In this document: positions 53,508 to 63,698 of the stretch, piece after piece
Layout: the number at the start of each line of letters is the position of its first letter
Position numbering within the stretch: position 1 is the stretch's first letter
Source of the DNA: Bacteroides sedimenti
GTDB taxonomy: Bacteria > Bacteroidota > Bacteroidia > Bacteroidales > Bacteroidaceae
Direction of reading: 5' to 3'
Length of the DNA stretch: 64,000 bases
Assembly (NCBI RefSeq): GCF_040365225.1
Contig: NZ_AP028055.1
Coordinates: 806,001-870,000, forward strand
The notes under the pieces: generated by a model
Told to the model about the DNA's origin: nothing
Database searches by the model: none
Seen by the model: only the letters and a program-made list of their open reading frames with translations
Translations under genes and position numbers: made by a program

Positions 53508-56500
53508 TCAGTACTGTAAGATCATCTTTTTGTAGTCGGTTCCTTTCTTAAAGGGAACAAGTGTAAATCCATAGCTGATAGGACCTTTGCCCGGGAATAT
53601 CAGATATTCTTTATGTGGCAAGGCTCCCCAGCTGTCGTCTCCACCAACTCCCATCATTCGGTAATCAATGCACAAATCGATCAGTTTCTGAGGCTGCGGA
53701 TCGGTCAGGTGACGATGGTTGGTCTTTTCAGTAATTGGTTTGTCATTATCGATGCTCTCTCCGCTATCCATGCTTTCGAGTGTGTAAGGAGATGCATTTA
53801 TTTCAAATGTTCTATCGGCAACTAAGAGAAGACCTTTGCCTGACTTGTCGGTGAATGCACACCAGTAAATGTCTGTGTGGTGGCTATTCTCTTGCGGACG
53901 GATATAACCTTCGTAGTTGTTTTTTACATTGGTTGTAAATTCACCGTGGAATTGTGAAGTGCGACGGTCGCGGTAATTCTCTTTCGGACCACGTCCGTAA
54001 TAGGTCATATTCTCGAACGAAACCGGTAATTGCATACGGAGGCCGACTCTTGGAATCATTGGGGTTTTTTCGTTGGCTGCAACAAATTTGTTGTCTACCT
54101 TGATTGTACCATTTTCATAAACGGTATAAGTTATATCCCATGTGGATTCGGTTCCGGGGAATTCATAAGTACATGATACCTTACTTGCTTTATCATTGCT
54201 GGTTACAGAGAAGTTCTTTGCTACCACATCCTGATAACTTGCCTCTTTCCATGCTTTTAGTTTTCTTGGGAGACCTGCGCCGTAATCGTTATCGGTTGGG
54301 GCACGCCAGAAGTTAGGGTGCAATCCGTTTTCATTAAGGATGTATTCTGTTCCTTTATAAATATAAGAAATCAGCATTCCGTTCTTCTTGTCAAAAGTTG
54401 CTTTGAACTCTTTACCCGTAAGAACAACCTGACTGCCTGTCTCTTTTACAGTAGCTGGTTTTACCACTGGTGCCACTGGCTTTCTGAAAGGATTGATGCA
54501 TTTCTGTTCGCGGGCTATAACATAACCCACTGGAAGAAGTGGTTCGGCCGTTCTGATTTTTGCTTCGAATTCAATTCTGTCATCACCTGTAGTTGCTGGT
54601 GTTGTTGGTAAGTTTTTCAGGTCGATAGATACTGAATCTCCGGGTTCACAATCAATATTGAACTTTTCGGTGAATACACTCTTTCCTTCTCTTTTTATTG
54701 TGTAAGTGAAATCGTATTTATTCAGATTAGTAAAGAAGAAACCGTTGTATATAATTGCCTTTCCTTTTTTGAAGTCAGTATCAAAATCGATGTTCTGATA
54801 TACTTTACGCATCTCTTCGGTAGCAGGTTTTGTAGTACGGTCGGGGTATACAAGTCCGTTGATACAGAAGTCGCCATCGGAAGGTGTTCCAATTTTACCA
54901 TAATCGCCACCGTATGTCCAGTATTTACGTCCGTCTTTTGTCTTTTCTAGGAAGCCCTGGTCAACCCAGTCCCAAATACATCCGCCCTGTAACAAGGGGT
55001 ATTTCTTGATTATATCCCAGTATTCCTTAAAGTTTCCAAGACTGTTTCCCATGGCATGGGCATATTCACAAAGAATCAACGGACGGTCAGCGTTTGGATT
55101 CTTAGCATATCTTTCAATGTCGGCAGGTCTGCTATACATAGGACAATAAATGTCAGTATTCCACTCCAATCCGGCACGTTCGTATTGTACGGGGCGTGAA
55201 GAGTCTTGTGCTTTCAGATACTTGTATGTGTTGTAGAAACAGATTCCGTTTCCTGCTTCGTTCCCCAGTGACCAGGTAACTACACAAGGATGGTTCTTGT
55301 CTCTAAGATACATATTCTCTGTACGATAAAGGTGTGCCGCTTCGAAAAGAGGATTGTTTGCCAGTGTTCCCCCTTTTCTCAAATCGTATCCCATGCCGTG
55401 TGATTCAATGTTTGCTTCATCTATCACATAAATACCATATTGGTCGCATAGTTCATAAAAACGTTCCTGCTGAGGATAGTGGCAGGTACGAACGGTGTTT
55501 ACGTTGTATTTCTTCCACAACGTGAAATCCTTCATCATTAAATCTTCTGTAACGTAGTGGCCGTTTACTTCGTTGTGCTCATGTACGTTTACTCCTTTGA
55601 CGAGGACAGGTTTGCCATTTACAGTGAATTGCTTGTTGATGATGGCAACTGTGCGGAATCCAACCTTTGTACTGGTTGATTCCAGCAGTTTGCCGTTTTC
55701 ATCTTTCAGGGTAAGAACAAGTGTGTATAAATTGGGAGTTTCTGCATTCCATGATTTTACATTCTCTATTATCTTTTTCCCGAAAGAGATTTTAGCTGAT
55801 TCATTAACCGCTGCTTTTTCCTGATTCTGAAGAACTGTTTTGCCATCGGCATCCAGCAGGCTATACAATGCAGTAACTGATTTCTTCTCGCCACTTGCGT
55901 TGTTAATCTGTACATCCATACTGAATTCACCATTCTTGTAGCTCTTATCCAATGGAGAATGAACAGTGAAATCTGCAATTCGTACTTTAGGCTGTGCATA
56001 CATATAGATTTCTCTCTCTATTCCGCTCAATCTCCACATGTCCTGACACTCCAGATAAGTGGCATCCGAGAAACGGTGTATCTGAATTGCAAGAACATTC
56101 TTTCCGGGCTTTACCAGATTGCTTATCTTAAAACGGGCCGGAGTTTTTGAATCTTTATTCATCCCTAGAAACGTACCATTCAGGTAGTAGAATGCTGCAC
56201 CTTTTGTACCATCCGCACTCAGGAAGATTTCTTTTCCCTGCCAGTCTGAAGGCAAATTGAACTCACGGCGATAAGTACCGGTAGGGTTCCAGTCCTTTGG
56301 AACATAAGGAGGATTTGGTTCATCCCAAAAAGGTTTATATCCGGGAGAGGTAAATTCATAGGTTGTATTTACATAAATAGGAGTTCCGAATCCCTGACGT
56401 TCCCAATTGCCGGGCACTTTGATGTCGCTCCATTTGCTGGAATCGAACTCCGGCTTCATAAATTCTAAAGGACGCTCATCGAAATTTTCTGCATAATTAA

Positions 56501-56717
56501 ATTTCCATGTTCCGTTAAGTGAAATACGGTAAGTGTCAGACTTACGGTCATTTTTAATTGCCGCCTCTTCTGATGTGTACGATGTAAATGTACTTCGCGG
56601 CATTTCCCGATTAATGCTTGTCAGGTTTGGATTGGTGATCATTTCATATCTGTTGTTCTGCGCAAAAGCAAGCAACGGAATGAAGGCCATCCATGTTAGT
56701 GTTAGTTTGTTTTTCAT
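53508..56717 (-). CDS. Secreted GH2 beta-galactosidase
   Basis: The 1069-residue protein has a signal peptide (MKNKLTLTWMAFIPLLAFAQ) and the full LacZ-like layout: sugar-binding domain (about 60-240), Ig-like domain, TIM barrel (about 360-650), second Ig domain and a C-terminal domain of about 290 residues. The acid/base Glu487 is in SLGNEAGNG and the nucleophile Glu551 in LCEYAHAMGNSLGNFKEYWD. It hydrolyses terminal beta-galactosides, here in the periplasm or at the surface. A terminator separates it from the esterase gene upstream. Confidence 0.93.
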   Translation of the reverse strand: MKNKLTLTWMAFIPLLAFAQNNRYEMITNPNLTSINREMPRSTFTSYTSEEAAIKNDRKSDTYRISLNGTWKFNYAENFDERPLEFMKPEFDSSKWSDIKVPGNWERQGFGTPIYVNTTYEFTSPGYKPFWDEPNPPYVPKDWNPTGTYRREFNLPSDWQGKEIFLSADGTKGAAFYYLNGTFLGMNKDSKTPARFKISNLVKPGKNVLAIQIHRFSDATYLECQDMWRLSGIEREIYMYAQPKVRIADFTVHSPLDKSYKNGEFSMDVQINNASGEKKSVTALYSLLDADGKTVLQNQEKAAVNESAKISFGKKIIENVKSWNAETPNLYTLVLTLKDENGKLLESTSTKVGFRTVAIINKQFTVNGKPVLVKGVNVHEHNEVNGHYVTEDLMMKDFTLWKKYNVNTVRTCHYPQQERFYELCDQYGIYVIDEANIESHGMGYDLRKGGTLANNPLFEAAHLYRTENMYLRDKNHPCVVTWSLGNEAGNGICFYNTYKYLKAQDSSRPVQYERAGLEWNTDIYCPMYSRPADIERYAKNPNADRPLILCEYAHAMGNSLGNFKEYWDIIKKYPLLQGGCIWDWVDQGFLEKTKDGRKYWTYGGDYGKIGTPSDGDFCINGLVYPDRTTKPATEEMRKVYQNIDFDTDFKKGKAIIYNGFFFTNLNKYDFTYTIKREGKSVFTEKFNIDCEPGDSVSIDLKNLPTTPATTGDDRIEFEAKIRTAEPLLPVGYVIAREQKCINPFRKPVAPVVKPATVKETGSQVVLTGKEFKATFDKKNGMLISYIYKGTEYILNENGLHPNFWRAPTDNDYGAGLPRKLKAWKEASYQDVVAKNFSVTSNDKASKVSCTYEFPGTESTWDITYTVYENGTIKVDNKFVAANEKTPMIPRVGLRMQLPVSFENMTYYGRGPKENYRDRRTSQFHGEFTTNVKNNYEGYIRPQENSHHTDIYWCAFTDKSGKGLLLVADRTFEINASPYTLESMDSGESIDNDKPITEKTNHRHLTDPQPQKLIDLCIDYRMMGVGGDDSWGALPHKEYLIFPGKGPISYGFTLVPFKKGTDYKKMILQY

Positions 56718-56741
56718 AATTCTTTATTAATTAATAAAAAG

Positions 56742-56783
56742 AACTCTCTATAGCCTTGAATTACCAAGGCTGAATAGAGAGTT
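56742..56783 (-). terminator. Terminator after the esterase/OPT operon
   Basis: AACTCTCTAT (56742-56751) pairs with ATAGAGAGTT (56774-56783), with an inner AGCCTTG/CAAGGCT. On the minus strand T-rich sequence (CTTTTTATTAA) follows. Confidence 0.85.
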
Positions 56784-56801
56784 ACTATTTTGATTACTGT
56801 T

Positions 56802-57650
56802 TCATAGTTCTCTGAGCCATTTTTCCAGCTCTTCGGTCCATTGGCGCTTATATGCAAAGCTATCCCAGAATCCCCATCCATGACCTCCAATCGGATATAT
56901 GTGCATAGATGCAGATACGTTGTTCTTCAATAAAGCGAGATAATAATTAATCCCGTTTTGTGGCGGAACCGACCGGTCATCGCTTGAAAGTACAATGAAA
57001 GCTTTAGGGGTATCAGGTGTTACTTGCAATTCATTTGAAAATAACAACTCCTTATCTTTGCCGGGGTTCTTGCCTATCAAGTTTTCGCGCGAACCATTGT
57101 GAGTATATGCTTTATCCATCGTAATAACCGGATAAAGCAGTATCTGGAAGTCCGGACGGGTTTCTTCTGTAAAATGAGTAGCCAGAGTTGATGCTAAATG
57201 ACCTCCGGCAGATGCTCCCATGATGCCGACTTTATGAATATCGACTCCCCATTCAGCTGCATGCTGACGAACAAGAGTTATAGCCTGCTGTGCATCCGAT
57301 AGTGGAACTTCACAATGACCGTTGGGCATACGATACTTTAATACAACATAGGTTATACCTTGCGCATTGAACCATGGAGCCATATCGTGCCCCTCATGAT
57401 CTGTAGCCAAAAGAAAATAACCTCCACCAGGACACATAATTACTGCCTTGCCATTCCCCCTTTTAGCTTTATAAACGGTGATAGTAGGAGATGTGACATT
57501 GCTGATCCTGTTCTTTTCAAGCTCTTGCTCTGGCCCCGTTAATCCGTTAGAGTTTGGGGCGCCTTTTGGCCATAGAGGTAATTCTATCGGTTTTTGAGCG
57601 AAGAGAGTGCTTGATGCTGCTACCATAATAGTCAGGAGAACCTTTTTCAT
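56802..57650 (-). CDS. Secreted alpha/beta-hydrolase (acetyl esterase-like)
   Basis: The 282-residue protein has a signal peptide (about 1-18, TLFAQ). Catalytic features of this esterase group are CPGGGYFLLATDHEGHDMAP (oxyanion region), the nucleophile in GASAGGHLAS, an Asp near VLSSDDRSVPP and the His in PIGGHGWGFWDS. It resembles carbohydrate (xylan/acetyl) esterases and BD-FAE-type enzymes. Its start shares one base with the OPT stop (TAATG), so it is in that operon; deacetylation of a compound linked to transport is possible. Confidence 0.85.
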   Translation of the reverse strand: MKKVLLTIMVAASSTLFAQKPIELPLWPKGAPNSNGLTGPEQELEKNRISNVTSPTITVYKAKRGNGKAVIMCPGGGYFLLATDHEGHDMAPWFNAQGITYVVLKYRMPNGHCEVPLSDAQQAITLVRQHAAEWGVDIHKVGIMGASAGGHLASTLATHFTEETRPDFQILLYPVITMDKAYTHNGSRENLIGKNPGKDKELLFSNELQVTPDTPKAFIVLSSDDRSVPPQNGINYYLALLKNNVSASMHIYPIGGHGWGFWDSFAYKRQWTEELEKWLREL

Positions 57651-59656
57651 TAAAGTTTCTGTTTATCGGATTTATGCATGGTTGCTTTTATGAAATAAAC
57701 AATCAGTGCAGCATAAAGAACCAGTGAAACAACTTGCGACCATGAGTTTGCCAGCCATTCTTCGTGAACCAGATTGATTCCTCCGAAACGCATTACAGCG
57801 CTGACAACTCCCATCAGAGCACCACCGGCAATGAATCCGGAAGCAAGAAGAGTTCCTTTTTCTCCACGTTCAGCATTAACGGCCGAGTCGGAAGAACGAG
57901 AAGTTACATACCAGTTGATGGCTCCACCCACAACCAATGGAATATTCAGTTCCAATGGGATGAACATACCCAATGCAAAAGCCAGTGCCGGAATTCCGAA
58001 AAAGGTAAGTACAATTGAGATAATGGCACCAATTCCATAGAGTACCCATGGAGCGCCAACACCGTTCATCAACGGTTCGATAACGGCAGCCATGGCATTT
58101 GCCTGTGGAGCTGCCAACTGTCCGCTTGTAAATCCATATGTCTTATTCAGGATAATCATTACTCCACCAACTGTTGCTGCCGATACAATGGTTCCCAGGA
58201 ACTTCCATGTTTCCTGTTTAGCGGGAGTTGTACCAAGCCAGTAACCAATTTTCAGGTCGGTGATGAAACCTCCAGCCATTGATAAAGCGGTACATACCAC
58301 ACCACCCATTACCAATGCGGCAACCATACCTGTTGAGCCTTTCAAACCTACCGATACCATGACAACAGATGCCAAAATAAGAGTCATCAATGTCATACCC
58401 GAAACAGGGTTTGTTCCAACAATGGCAATGGCGTTTGCTGCTACAGTGGTGAAAAGGAAAGTAATAATGGCAACTAGAAGGATGGCAACGATAGCATGGA
58501 AAAGATTTCCCTGCATCACATCAAAGAAGAAAAACAAGAATACTAATATGATGGTAAGTATTGAACCGATTGCAATAACCTTCATTGGTAGGTCACGCTG
58601 TGTGCGAATCACGCTTTTTTCAGGATTTTCCTTGCCGCTCATTTCCTTGGCAGCCAGTCCTACAGCGCTCTTAATGATTCCCCATGATTTGATAATCCCG
58701 ATAATACCAGCCATGGCGATACCACCGATACCAATGCTTTTCGCATAGTATTTAAAGATCTCTTCCGGGCTCATCATTCCAACAACGGTGTGAATATCAG
58801 GATTCCACATATTCAGCAGGCTGTCTCCCCAGATTAAAGAGATTCCCGGAATGATAATCCACCATACTGTCAGCGAACCGATGCAGATAATGGCAGCGTA
58901 TTTAAGTCCGACGATATATCCCAAACCAAGTACCGCTGCACCTGTATTTACTTTGAAAACCAGTTTGGCCTTATCGGCAATCATTTCACCCCATCCGCAT
59001 ACACGGGTTGTGAAGTTTTCGTTCCACCATCCAAAGGTAGCAACGATAAAGTCATATAAACCACCCACGATACCTGCTATAAGCAACGGCTTAGCTTGGT
59101 TTCCGCCTTTCTCTCCCGATACAAGCACCTGTGTTGTAGCGGTTGCTTCGGGGAAAGGATACATACCGTGCATCTCCTGCACGAAATATTTCCGGAAAGG
59201 AATTAAGAACAGGATACCAAGAACACCTCCCAACAAAGAGCTGACAAATACCTGGAAGAAGGTTACCGACATATCGGGGTACTTTGCCTGTAGAATGTAA
59301 AGTGCCGGAAGTGTGAAGATGGCACCGGCAACAATTACCCCTGAGCTGGCTCCGATTGACTGGATAATAACATTCTCGCCCAATGCGTTTTTCCTTTTAG
59401 CAGCGCTTGATACTCCCACCGCAATGATGGCGATAGGAATAGCAGCTTCGAATACCTGGCCTACTTTTAGCCCCAGATATGCAGCTGCTGCAGAGAACAG
59501 AATTGCCATTGCAATACCCCAGAGTACCGACCAGGGAGTAACCTCCTTGTATTTATTTTCGGGAGACATCAGCGGATTGTAGACTTCGCCCGATTTAAGC
59601 TCTCTGAATGCATTTTCGGGTAATCCCGTAAACTTTTCGTTTTCTTCGTGTTTCAT
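57650..59656 (-). CDS. Oligopeptide transporter, OPT family
   Basis: About 668 residues from the Met at 59656 (the frame runs to 59689). It has about 14-16 membrane helices. N-terminal FTGLPENAFRELKSGEVYNP and the later SVLWGIAMAILFSAAAAYLG are typical of bacterial OPT proteins, proton-coupled importers of peptides or metal-peptide complexes. The Gly-Gly-Ala motif GGAINWYVTSRS near residue 590 is also typical. It is translationally coupled to the esterase. Confidence 0.92.
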   Translation of the reverse strand: MKHEENEKFTGLPENAFRELKSGEVYNPLMSPENKYKEVTPWSVLWGIAMAILFSAAAAYLGLKVGQVFEAAIPIAIIAVGVSSAAKRKNALGENVIIQSIGASSGVIVAGAIFTLPALYILQAKYPDMSVTFFQVFVSSLLGGVLGILFLIPFRKYFVQEMHGMYPFPEATATTQVLVSGEKGGNQAKPLLIAGIVGGLYDFIVATFGWWNENFTTRVCGWGEMIADKAKLVFKVNTGAAVLGLGYIVGLKYAAIICIGSLTVWWIIIPGISLIWGDSLLNMWNPDIHTVVGMMSPEEIFKYYAKSIGIGGIAMAGIIGIIKSWGIIKSAVGLAAKEMSGKENPEKSVIRTQRDLPMKVIAIGSILTIILVFLFFFFDVMQGNLFHAIVAILLVAIITFLFTTVAANAIAIVGTNPVSGMTLMTLILASVVMVSVGLKGSTGMVAALVMGGVVCTALSMAGGFITDLKIGYWLGTTPAKQETWKFLGTIVSAATVGGVMIILNKTYGFTSGQLAAPQANAMAAVIEPLMNGVGAPWVLYGIGAIISIVLTFFGIPALAFALGMFIPLELNIPLVVGGAINWYVTSRSSDSAVNAERGEKGTLLASGFIAGGALMGVVSAVMRFGGINLVHEEWLANSWSQVVSLVLYAALIVYFIKATMHKSDKQKL

Positions 59657-59752
59657 ATTGAATTTTTTGATTTTATAATTGAACTTCAAAGGAACGAAAA
59701 ATATAGGTAATATACAATTCTGAGTTTAACTAAAGCGCATCTGAATACAAAA

Positions 59753-59786
59753 AATGAGGTTGTTGCAATCAAGCAACAACCTCATT
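59753..59786 (-). terminator. Terminator of the hsp20 gene
   Basis: A perfect 14-bp stem, AATGAGGTTGTTGC (59753-59766) with GCAACAACCTCATT (59773-59786), has a 6-base loop. The minus strand continues TTTTGTATT. Confidence 0.9.
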
Positions 59787-59818
59787 AATTTACAAATTAT
59801 TAGATGACCAGGAACAGC

Positions 59819-60247
59819 TTATTTGATCTCAATCAATCTTGCATATTTCTTTTCTTCTTCCGGAGACATTTTGGGGATGTTAATGGTAAGCACTCCATTA
59901 TCCATCGAAGCTCCGATTTTATCTTTCAATACATTGTCCGGAAGAAGCATGGTTTGTTGAAACTTTGTGTACGAAAACTCACGTCTCAAATAACGACTGT
60001 TCTTATTCTCCTCTTTGCTTTCTAGCTTTTTCTCCATGGCAACTACCAGTTGATTTTCATCATCAATCTTGATACTGAAATCTTCTTTAGTCATTCCCGG
60101 AGCAGCAACTTCCACTTTGTACTCATTCTCTGTCTCAATAACATTGATGGCAGGGGCGGTAGCGTTTGACCTTGACATCCAGTTAGTGTCGAACAAATCA
60201 TTGAACACATCTGGTAACCAGTTTTGAGATCTTCTAACAGGCATCAT
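59819..60247 (-). CDS. Small heat-shock protein (Hsp20/alpha-crystallin)
   Basis: The 142-residue protein has an N-terminal arm (about 1-35, RRSQNWLPDVFNDLFDTNW), an alpha-crystallin domain (about 36-130: EYKVEVAAPGMTKEDFSIKI, YLRREFSYTKFQQTMLLPD) and the A-x-x-x-N-G-V-L motif (ASMDNGVLTINIPK). It is a cytoplasmic ATP-independent chaperone that holds unfolding proteins. It lies between two terminator or leader regions and is monocistronic. I see no CIRCE-type or other heat-shock operator upstream. Confidence 0.93.
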   Translation of the reverse strand: MMPVRRSQNWLPDVFNDLFDTNWMSRSNATAPAINVIETENEYKVEVAAPGMTKEDFSIKIDDENQLVVAMEKKLESKEENKNSRYLRREFSYTKFQQTMLLPDNVLKDKIGASMDNGVLTINIPKMSPEEEKKYARLIEIK

Positions 60248-60449
60248 AACTTTAATCTCCTATAATTTAAAGGTTTAACATTAAATTTATCATGAACTGG
60301 GTTTATGAACTCAAATTCACTGAATATAAAACAAAGTTTGTGCCAAAGAGGTTTATTGAACTATTCGTGTCTTAACACTGACAAACTTTCTTTATGAAAT
60401 TGTCATTTGTGTCAGTTTGAATGTGATTTTTTCTTAATGATGTGAAAGG

Positions 60450-60908
60450 TTAAGCCAGTTTAAAACGTAAACGCAATTTCCCTTCCGAATAATCGTGGCT
60501 AATGATCTTAAAAGTTCCAATTTCTGAAGTATTTTTCACGTGCATACCAATGCATGGACATGCATCATAATCTCCAACTCTGATAATGCGGAGCGTATCA
60601 GTTGCATCATCCGGCAGCCGGCTCAGGTCGAACTCCTTCTGTGCCAGTTCCGAAGGCATCAGTTCTTCTGTTACCTCCAGGTTCATAGCGATTATTTCAT
60701 TGACTTTATTCTCTACTTCCTGTAATTGTTCTTCAGTAGGGCAGGAGGAGAGGAGGTAGTCGCACTTGCTTTTCTTCTTTTCAATATGTGCATTCACCGA
60801 ACGTGTGCATCCAAACGTTCTCACCATTGTCTGGTTCAGAATATGTTCTGCAGTGTGCATCTGCGGATTTTCTGACTTATTATGACTATTTAGTATAGGT
60901 TTTTCCAT
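60450..60908 (-). CDS. Alanyl-tRNA editing protein, AlaX-like
   Basis: About 152 residues from the Met at 60908 (the frame runs to 60941). Two zinc/active-site motifs of the AlaRS/ThrRS second additional domain are present: HTAEHILNQ (His-x3-His) and PCIGMHV (Cys-x3-His). This is a stand-alone editing domain that clears Ser-tRNA(Ala) or a similar mischarged tRNA. It has no synthetase core or oligomerisation domain and fits the short AlaX class. Confidence 0.85.
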   Translation of the reverse strand: MEKPILNSHNKSENPQMHTAEHILNQTMVRTFGCTRSVNAHIEKKKSKCDYLLSSCPTEEQLQEVENKVNEIIAMNLEVTEELMPSELAQKEFDLSRLPDDATDTLRIIRVGDYDACPCIGMHVKNTSEIGTFKIISHDYSEGKLRLRFKLA

Positions 60909-61114
60909 TATTTTCTTAAAATAGATATAATATTGTTGCATAAACTTAAAAGAGGTCTAGGCTTAAATCTTTATTTTGAATCTAATATTTTGAATATTAA
61001 TGTTTTAAAAAGGAATATACCAAGAACCAGCAGTATGCATCGGAGTGCAGTAGTCTTTCTTGGGTTGGTTTAGTATCTGTTCTTCCATGTTTTATATTGC
61101 TTTTTGCAAAGATA

Positions 61115-61630
61115 CTACTTTTTATTTTCTTTATATTCTTCATCAAAATTAATGATTGTCGTAGTGTTACGCTGGATGTTATATTCAGTCCAAAGCCCCT
61201 TTAGTTTTCTTCTGTCACAGTCAAATGAAATGCGGAATTGTCCAAAGTCACCAATTATTCTTCTATCACGGTAATCATGAATTATAAGCTCTCTCCGCTG
61301 ACTTATTACTTTTTCTCCGTCTTTATTTGTGTAAATTGACAGATCTTCCCACATTGGACAATCTATTATCATTATTTTGCAAATACCATTTAACAAATAG
61401 GGAATAGCTAATATACAAATTAATCCAGTGATTATTCTTTTAATTGTTCTTTTCTCAATTTTATGAGCTAGTATAAATAAAAAAATAAATACTAAAATAA
61501 TTAGTAGCATTAATAAACAAGTAGCTATTCTATCAACTGTTGGATTTAAAAATTCAAACGGTGTCCCGACAATTAATGCAACTGTCAATAACAGCAATCC
61601 GCAAAATATGATAATTAAATTCTTCTTCAT
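61115..61630 (-). CDS. Membrane protein of unknown function, 171 aa
   Basis: Three hydrophobic helices fill residues 1-100 (LIIIFCGLLLLTVALIVGTP, then CLLMLLIILVFIFLFILAHK and IITGLICILAIPYLLNGI). A soluble tail follows with DCPMWEDLSIYTNKDGEKVI and a terminal INFDEEYKENKK. I do not recognise it. It lies in the row of unknown envelope proteins that runs to the end of the window. Confidence 0.7.
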   Translation of the reverse strand: MKKNLIIIFCGLLLLTVALIVGTPFEFLNPTVDRIATCLLMLLIILVFIFLFILAHKIEKRTIKRIITGLICILAIPYLLNGICKIMIIDCPMWEDLSIYTNKDGEKVISQRRELIIHDYRDRRIIGDFGQFRISFDCDRRKLKGLWTEYNIQRNTTTIINFDEEYKENKK

Positions 61631-61706
61631 TTAGATTTGTTTGAATATGATATAGCAACCTAAATAGATGACTGTTTAAATGTTTGATGGAAAATAATTC
61701 TAATTC

Positions 61707-62345
61707 TTATTCATCATCTGAACCGTGGTATGATTCATCCTCAACTTTAATAACGATAAGTTCTCCTTTATCAGTAATAGTATACTCTATTGCGTATTGG
61801 TAATCTGTATCGGGTTGTGCAAGCGTCGCTCGAAACACAGGAATGCTTCCATCTATATGCGAAAACTCATTTTTCCACATATGGCAAATTTTATAAAAAT
61901 CAATATCTAAACTAGCTTTAAAATGCTTCTTTGTGACACATAATTTTATATTTCTTTTATTTGCCTTTTTTATTATGATGTCAGTAGCATAATTATGAGC
62001 GACACTATATTCAATGAGTTTTTTGTTTTTTTTCCTTAAGTCTGAAAAAGTCTCGTTGTAGACTGCACTATCATTTAAACAATATGTTTTCATATGATAG
62101 TTTGTATTATTTATAATAGTGTCGAATGAATAAATACCATAATCTGGTTTCCAGTAGTACATTAGGGAATCAGATGAATGTGTTGATTTGTCAGTAGTAT
62201 TTATTGATTTCTTCTTCGTTCCTTCAATCACAGTGGCTGCATTATTTTTAGCCAATCTTTTATCTCCAGTGCAGGACGTGAAAATTAAAGCTAAAATAAT
62301 TAATGTACTATGTTTTATTGCGAACCTGTACAATGTATTATGCAT
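61707..62345 (-). CDS. Lipoprotein of unknown function, about 212 aa
   Basis: The start at the Met at 62345 gives a lipobox at Cys25 (ALIFTSCTGDK); a longer frame starts at 62390. The mature part is Lys/Asn-rich with DIIIKKANKRNIKLCVTKKH and a last strand GELIVIKVEDESYHGSDDE. Unknown family. It is 76 bp upstream of the 171-aa membrane protein on the same strand, so both may share a transcript. Confidence 0.7.
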   Translation of the reverse strand: MHNTLYRFAIKHSTLIILALIFTSCTGDKRLAKNNAATVIEGTKKKSINTTDKSTHSSDSLMYYWKPDYGIYSFDTIINNTNYHMKTYCLNDSAVYNETFSDLRKKNKKLIEYSVAHNYATDIIIKKANKRNIKLCVTKKHFKASLDIDFYKICHMWKNEFSHIDGSIPVFRATLAQPDTDYQYAIEYTITDKGELIVIKVEDESYHGSDDE

Positions 62346-62539
62346 TTTATTGATAAATTTAAAATCAGACATCTCTTGTAAAAATGGCAAATGTATTTAT
62401 ACCAATGCCGTTTATCATTTGGTTAGTTGGTGATCTCTACTTCATCCTCTGCTAATTTATATTTAAAGTACACGCCCAATTTTGGAGAGTAAACCTTAAA
62501 AACAATTGCTGGGATTTATTCATATCAGCTTGCTGTCTA

Positions 62540-63214
62540 TTATTTAAATGCATTATTCAGAAAATCAAAAACTTTCGTGATATCAAAATATATTTTTGTG
62601 CCTTCATAGTATTTGCTGGAGGTAAATTCCATCAGGTCATACGAATTCTCTCCACTATTTACTAGTGATTGTTGTTTAAAACCTTCAATCTCGAAATAAT
62701 TCCTCAACAGTTGATATTCATCATTTACACAGATAACATGGAATGCAGTTTTCTCTGATTGCCCATCTCCTGTTGATACTATCATGTTCATCAGTTTCCA
62801 GAATTTCATTATGTAATTTTCAAGTTCCTCTTGGGGCTTTCCCAGAGCTTTTCCTGCATAGTAGAGGTTTTCCAATGTGTTGAGTGAAACAGGGTTCTTC
62901 TGCAATATTTTCAGACATTGCTCATAAGCTTTGTTGTATTCTTTGGCTTTCATCAATTTATTAGCTTCATCAAGCCCTTCAACATTATAAGGATTATACG
63001 ATTTCTGGTACAGTTGACCATAATAGAGTATTGAATAATCGTTTTTTTTCAAGGTTGTATCGTTTGCTTCATAACGTTTCAATAATTCCTTGTATGTGTT
63101 CTCACTTGTAACTGCTTTCTTAATGGATTCGTAGTTGATCTCCAGTTTTTCTTGTGCACCAATGCCGGGTAAAATGAATGATAACAGTAATAAAATAATA
63201 ATGTTTTTTTTCAT
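62540..63214 (-). CDS. Secreted DUF4919 protein
   Basis: The 224-residue protein has a signal peptide (MKKNIIILLLLSFILPGIGA) and an all-helical body with short TPR-like units: NYESIKKAVTSENTYKELLK, then DYSILYYGQLYQKSYNPYNV and LMKAKEYNKAYEQCLKILQK. The order matches DUF4919. The function is unknown. The downstream gap to 62345 is about 190 bp, so it is likely separate from the lipoprotein gene. Confidence 0.8.
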   Translation of the reverse strand: MKKNIIILLLLSFILPGIGAQEKLEINYESIKKAVTSENTYKELLKRYEANDTTLKKNDYSILYYGQLYQKSYNPYNVEGLDEANKLMKAKEYNKAYEQCLKILQKNPVSLNTLENLYYAGKALGKPQEELENYIMKFWKLMNMIVSTGDGQSEKTAFHVICVNDEYQLLRNYFEIEGFKQQSLVNSGENSYDLMEFTSSKYYEGTKIYFDITKVFDFLNNAFK

Positions 63215-63225
63215 AGTTCAAGATT

Positions 63226-63660
63226 TTATTTTAAAATAAATTTTCCTTCTTCAATATATAGCACTACTACTTTCTGAAATTTAATGTTTATTCCGTTTTG
63301 GGTTCCTGGCATCCAATCGGGCATACTGTTTACTGCATCTTTGAATGAAATGGCATTTAAATTATAATCTGTCATGTTTACGAAAGAGGTGCAGCAGGTT
63401 TTGCCGTCAACATTGACAATAAAGGCAATGATGACCTTCCCTTTCTTTATCTTTTTTATTTCCTTGTCATCAACATGCTGATTCATGTATTCTATTAATC
63501 CGATGGAATCACATTTCCACTCAGGTTCTTTTTCCGATTTTATATAAGTGTTATTCCTGTCGCATTCTTTAAAATTAATAGGCTTATAGCTGATTGCCTT
63601 ATTCTGAGAATAGGAGCAAAGAGTGATGAACGATGCTAAAATAAGTAATGTCTTTCTCAT
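63226..63660 (-). CDS. Secreted TonB-C-like protein
   Basis: The 144-residue protein has a signal peptide (MRKTLLILASFITLCSYS) and one small domain with KGKVIIAFIVNVDGKTCCTS, DWMPGTQNGINIKFQKVVVL, the strand-turn-strand layout of TonB C-terminal domains. It has no membrane anchor or Pro-rich spacer, so it is not a working TonB. It is 11 bp upstream of the DUF4919 gene and likely in its operon. Confidence 0.72.
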   Translation of the reverse strand: MRKTLLILASFITLCSYSQNKAISYKPINFKECDRNNTYIKSEKEPEWKCDSIGLIEYMNQHVDDKEIKKIKKGKVIIAFIVNVDGKTCCTSFVNMTDYNLNAISFKDAVNSMPDWMPGTQNGINIKFQKVVVLYIEEGKFILK

Positions 63661-63698
63661 AATGCTTTTTGTTGTTTTAATTATTCTTCCTGATTTAT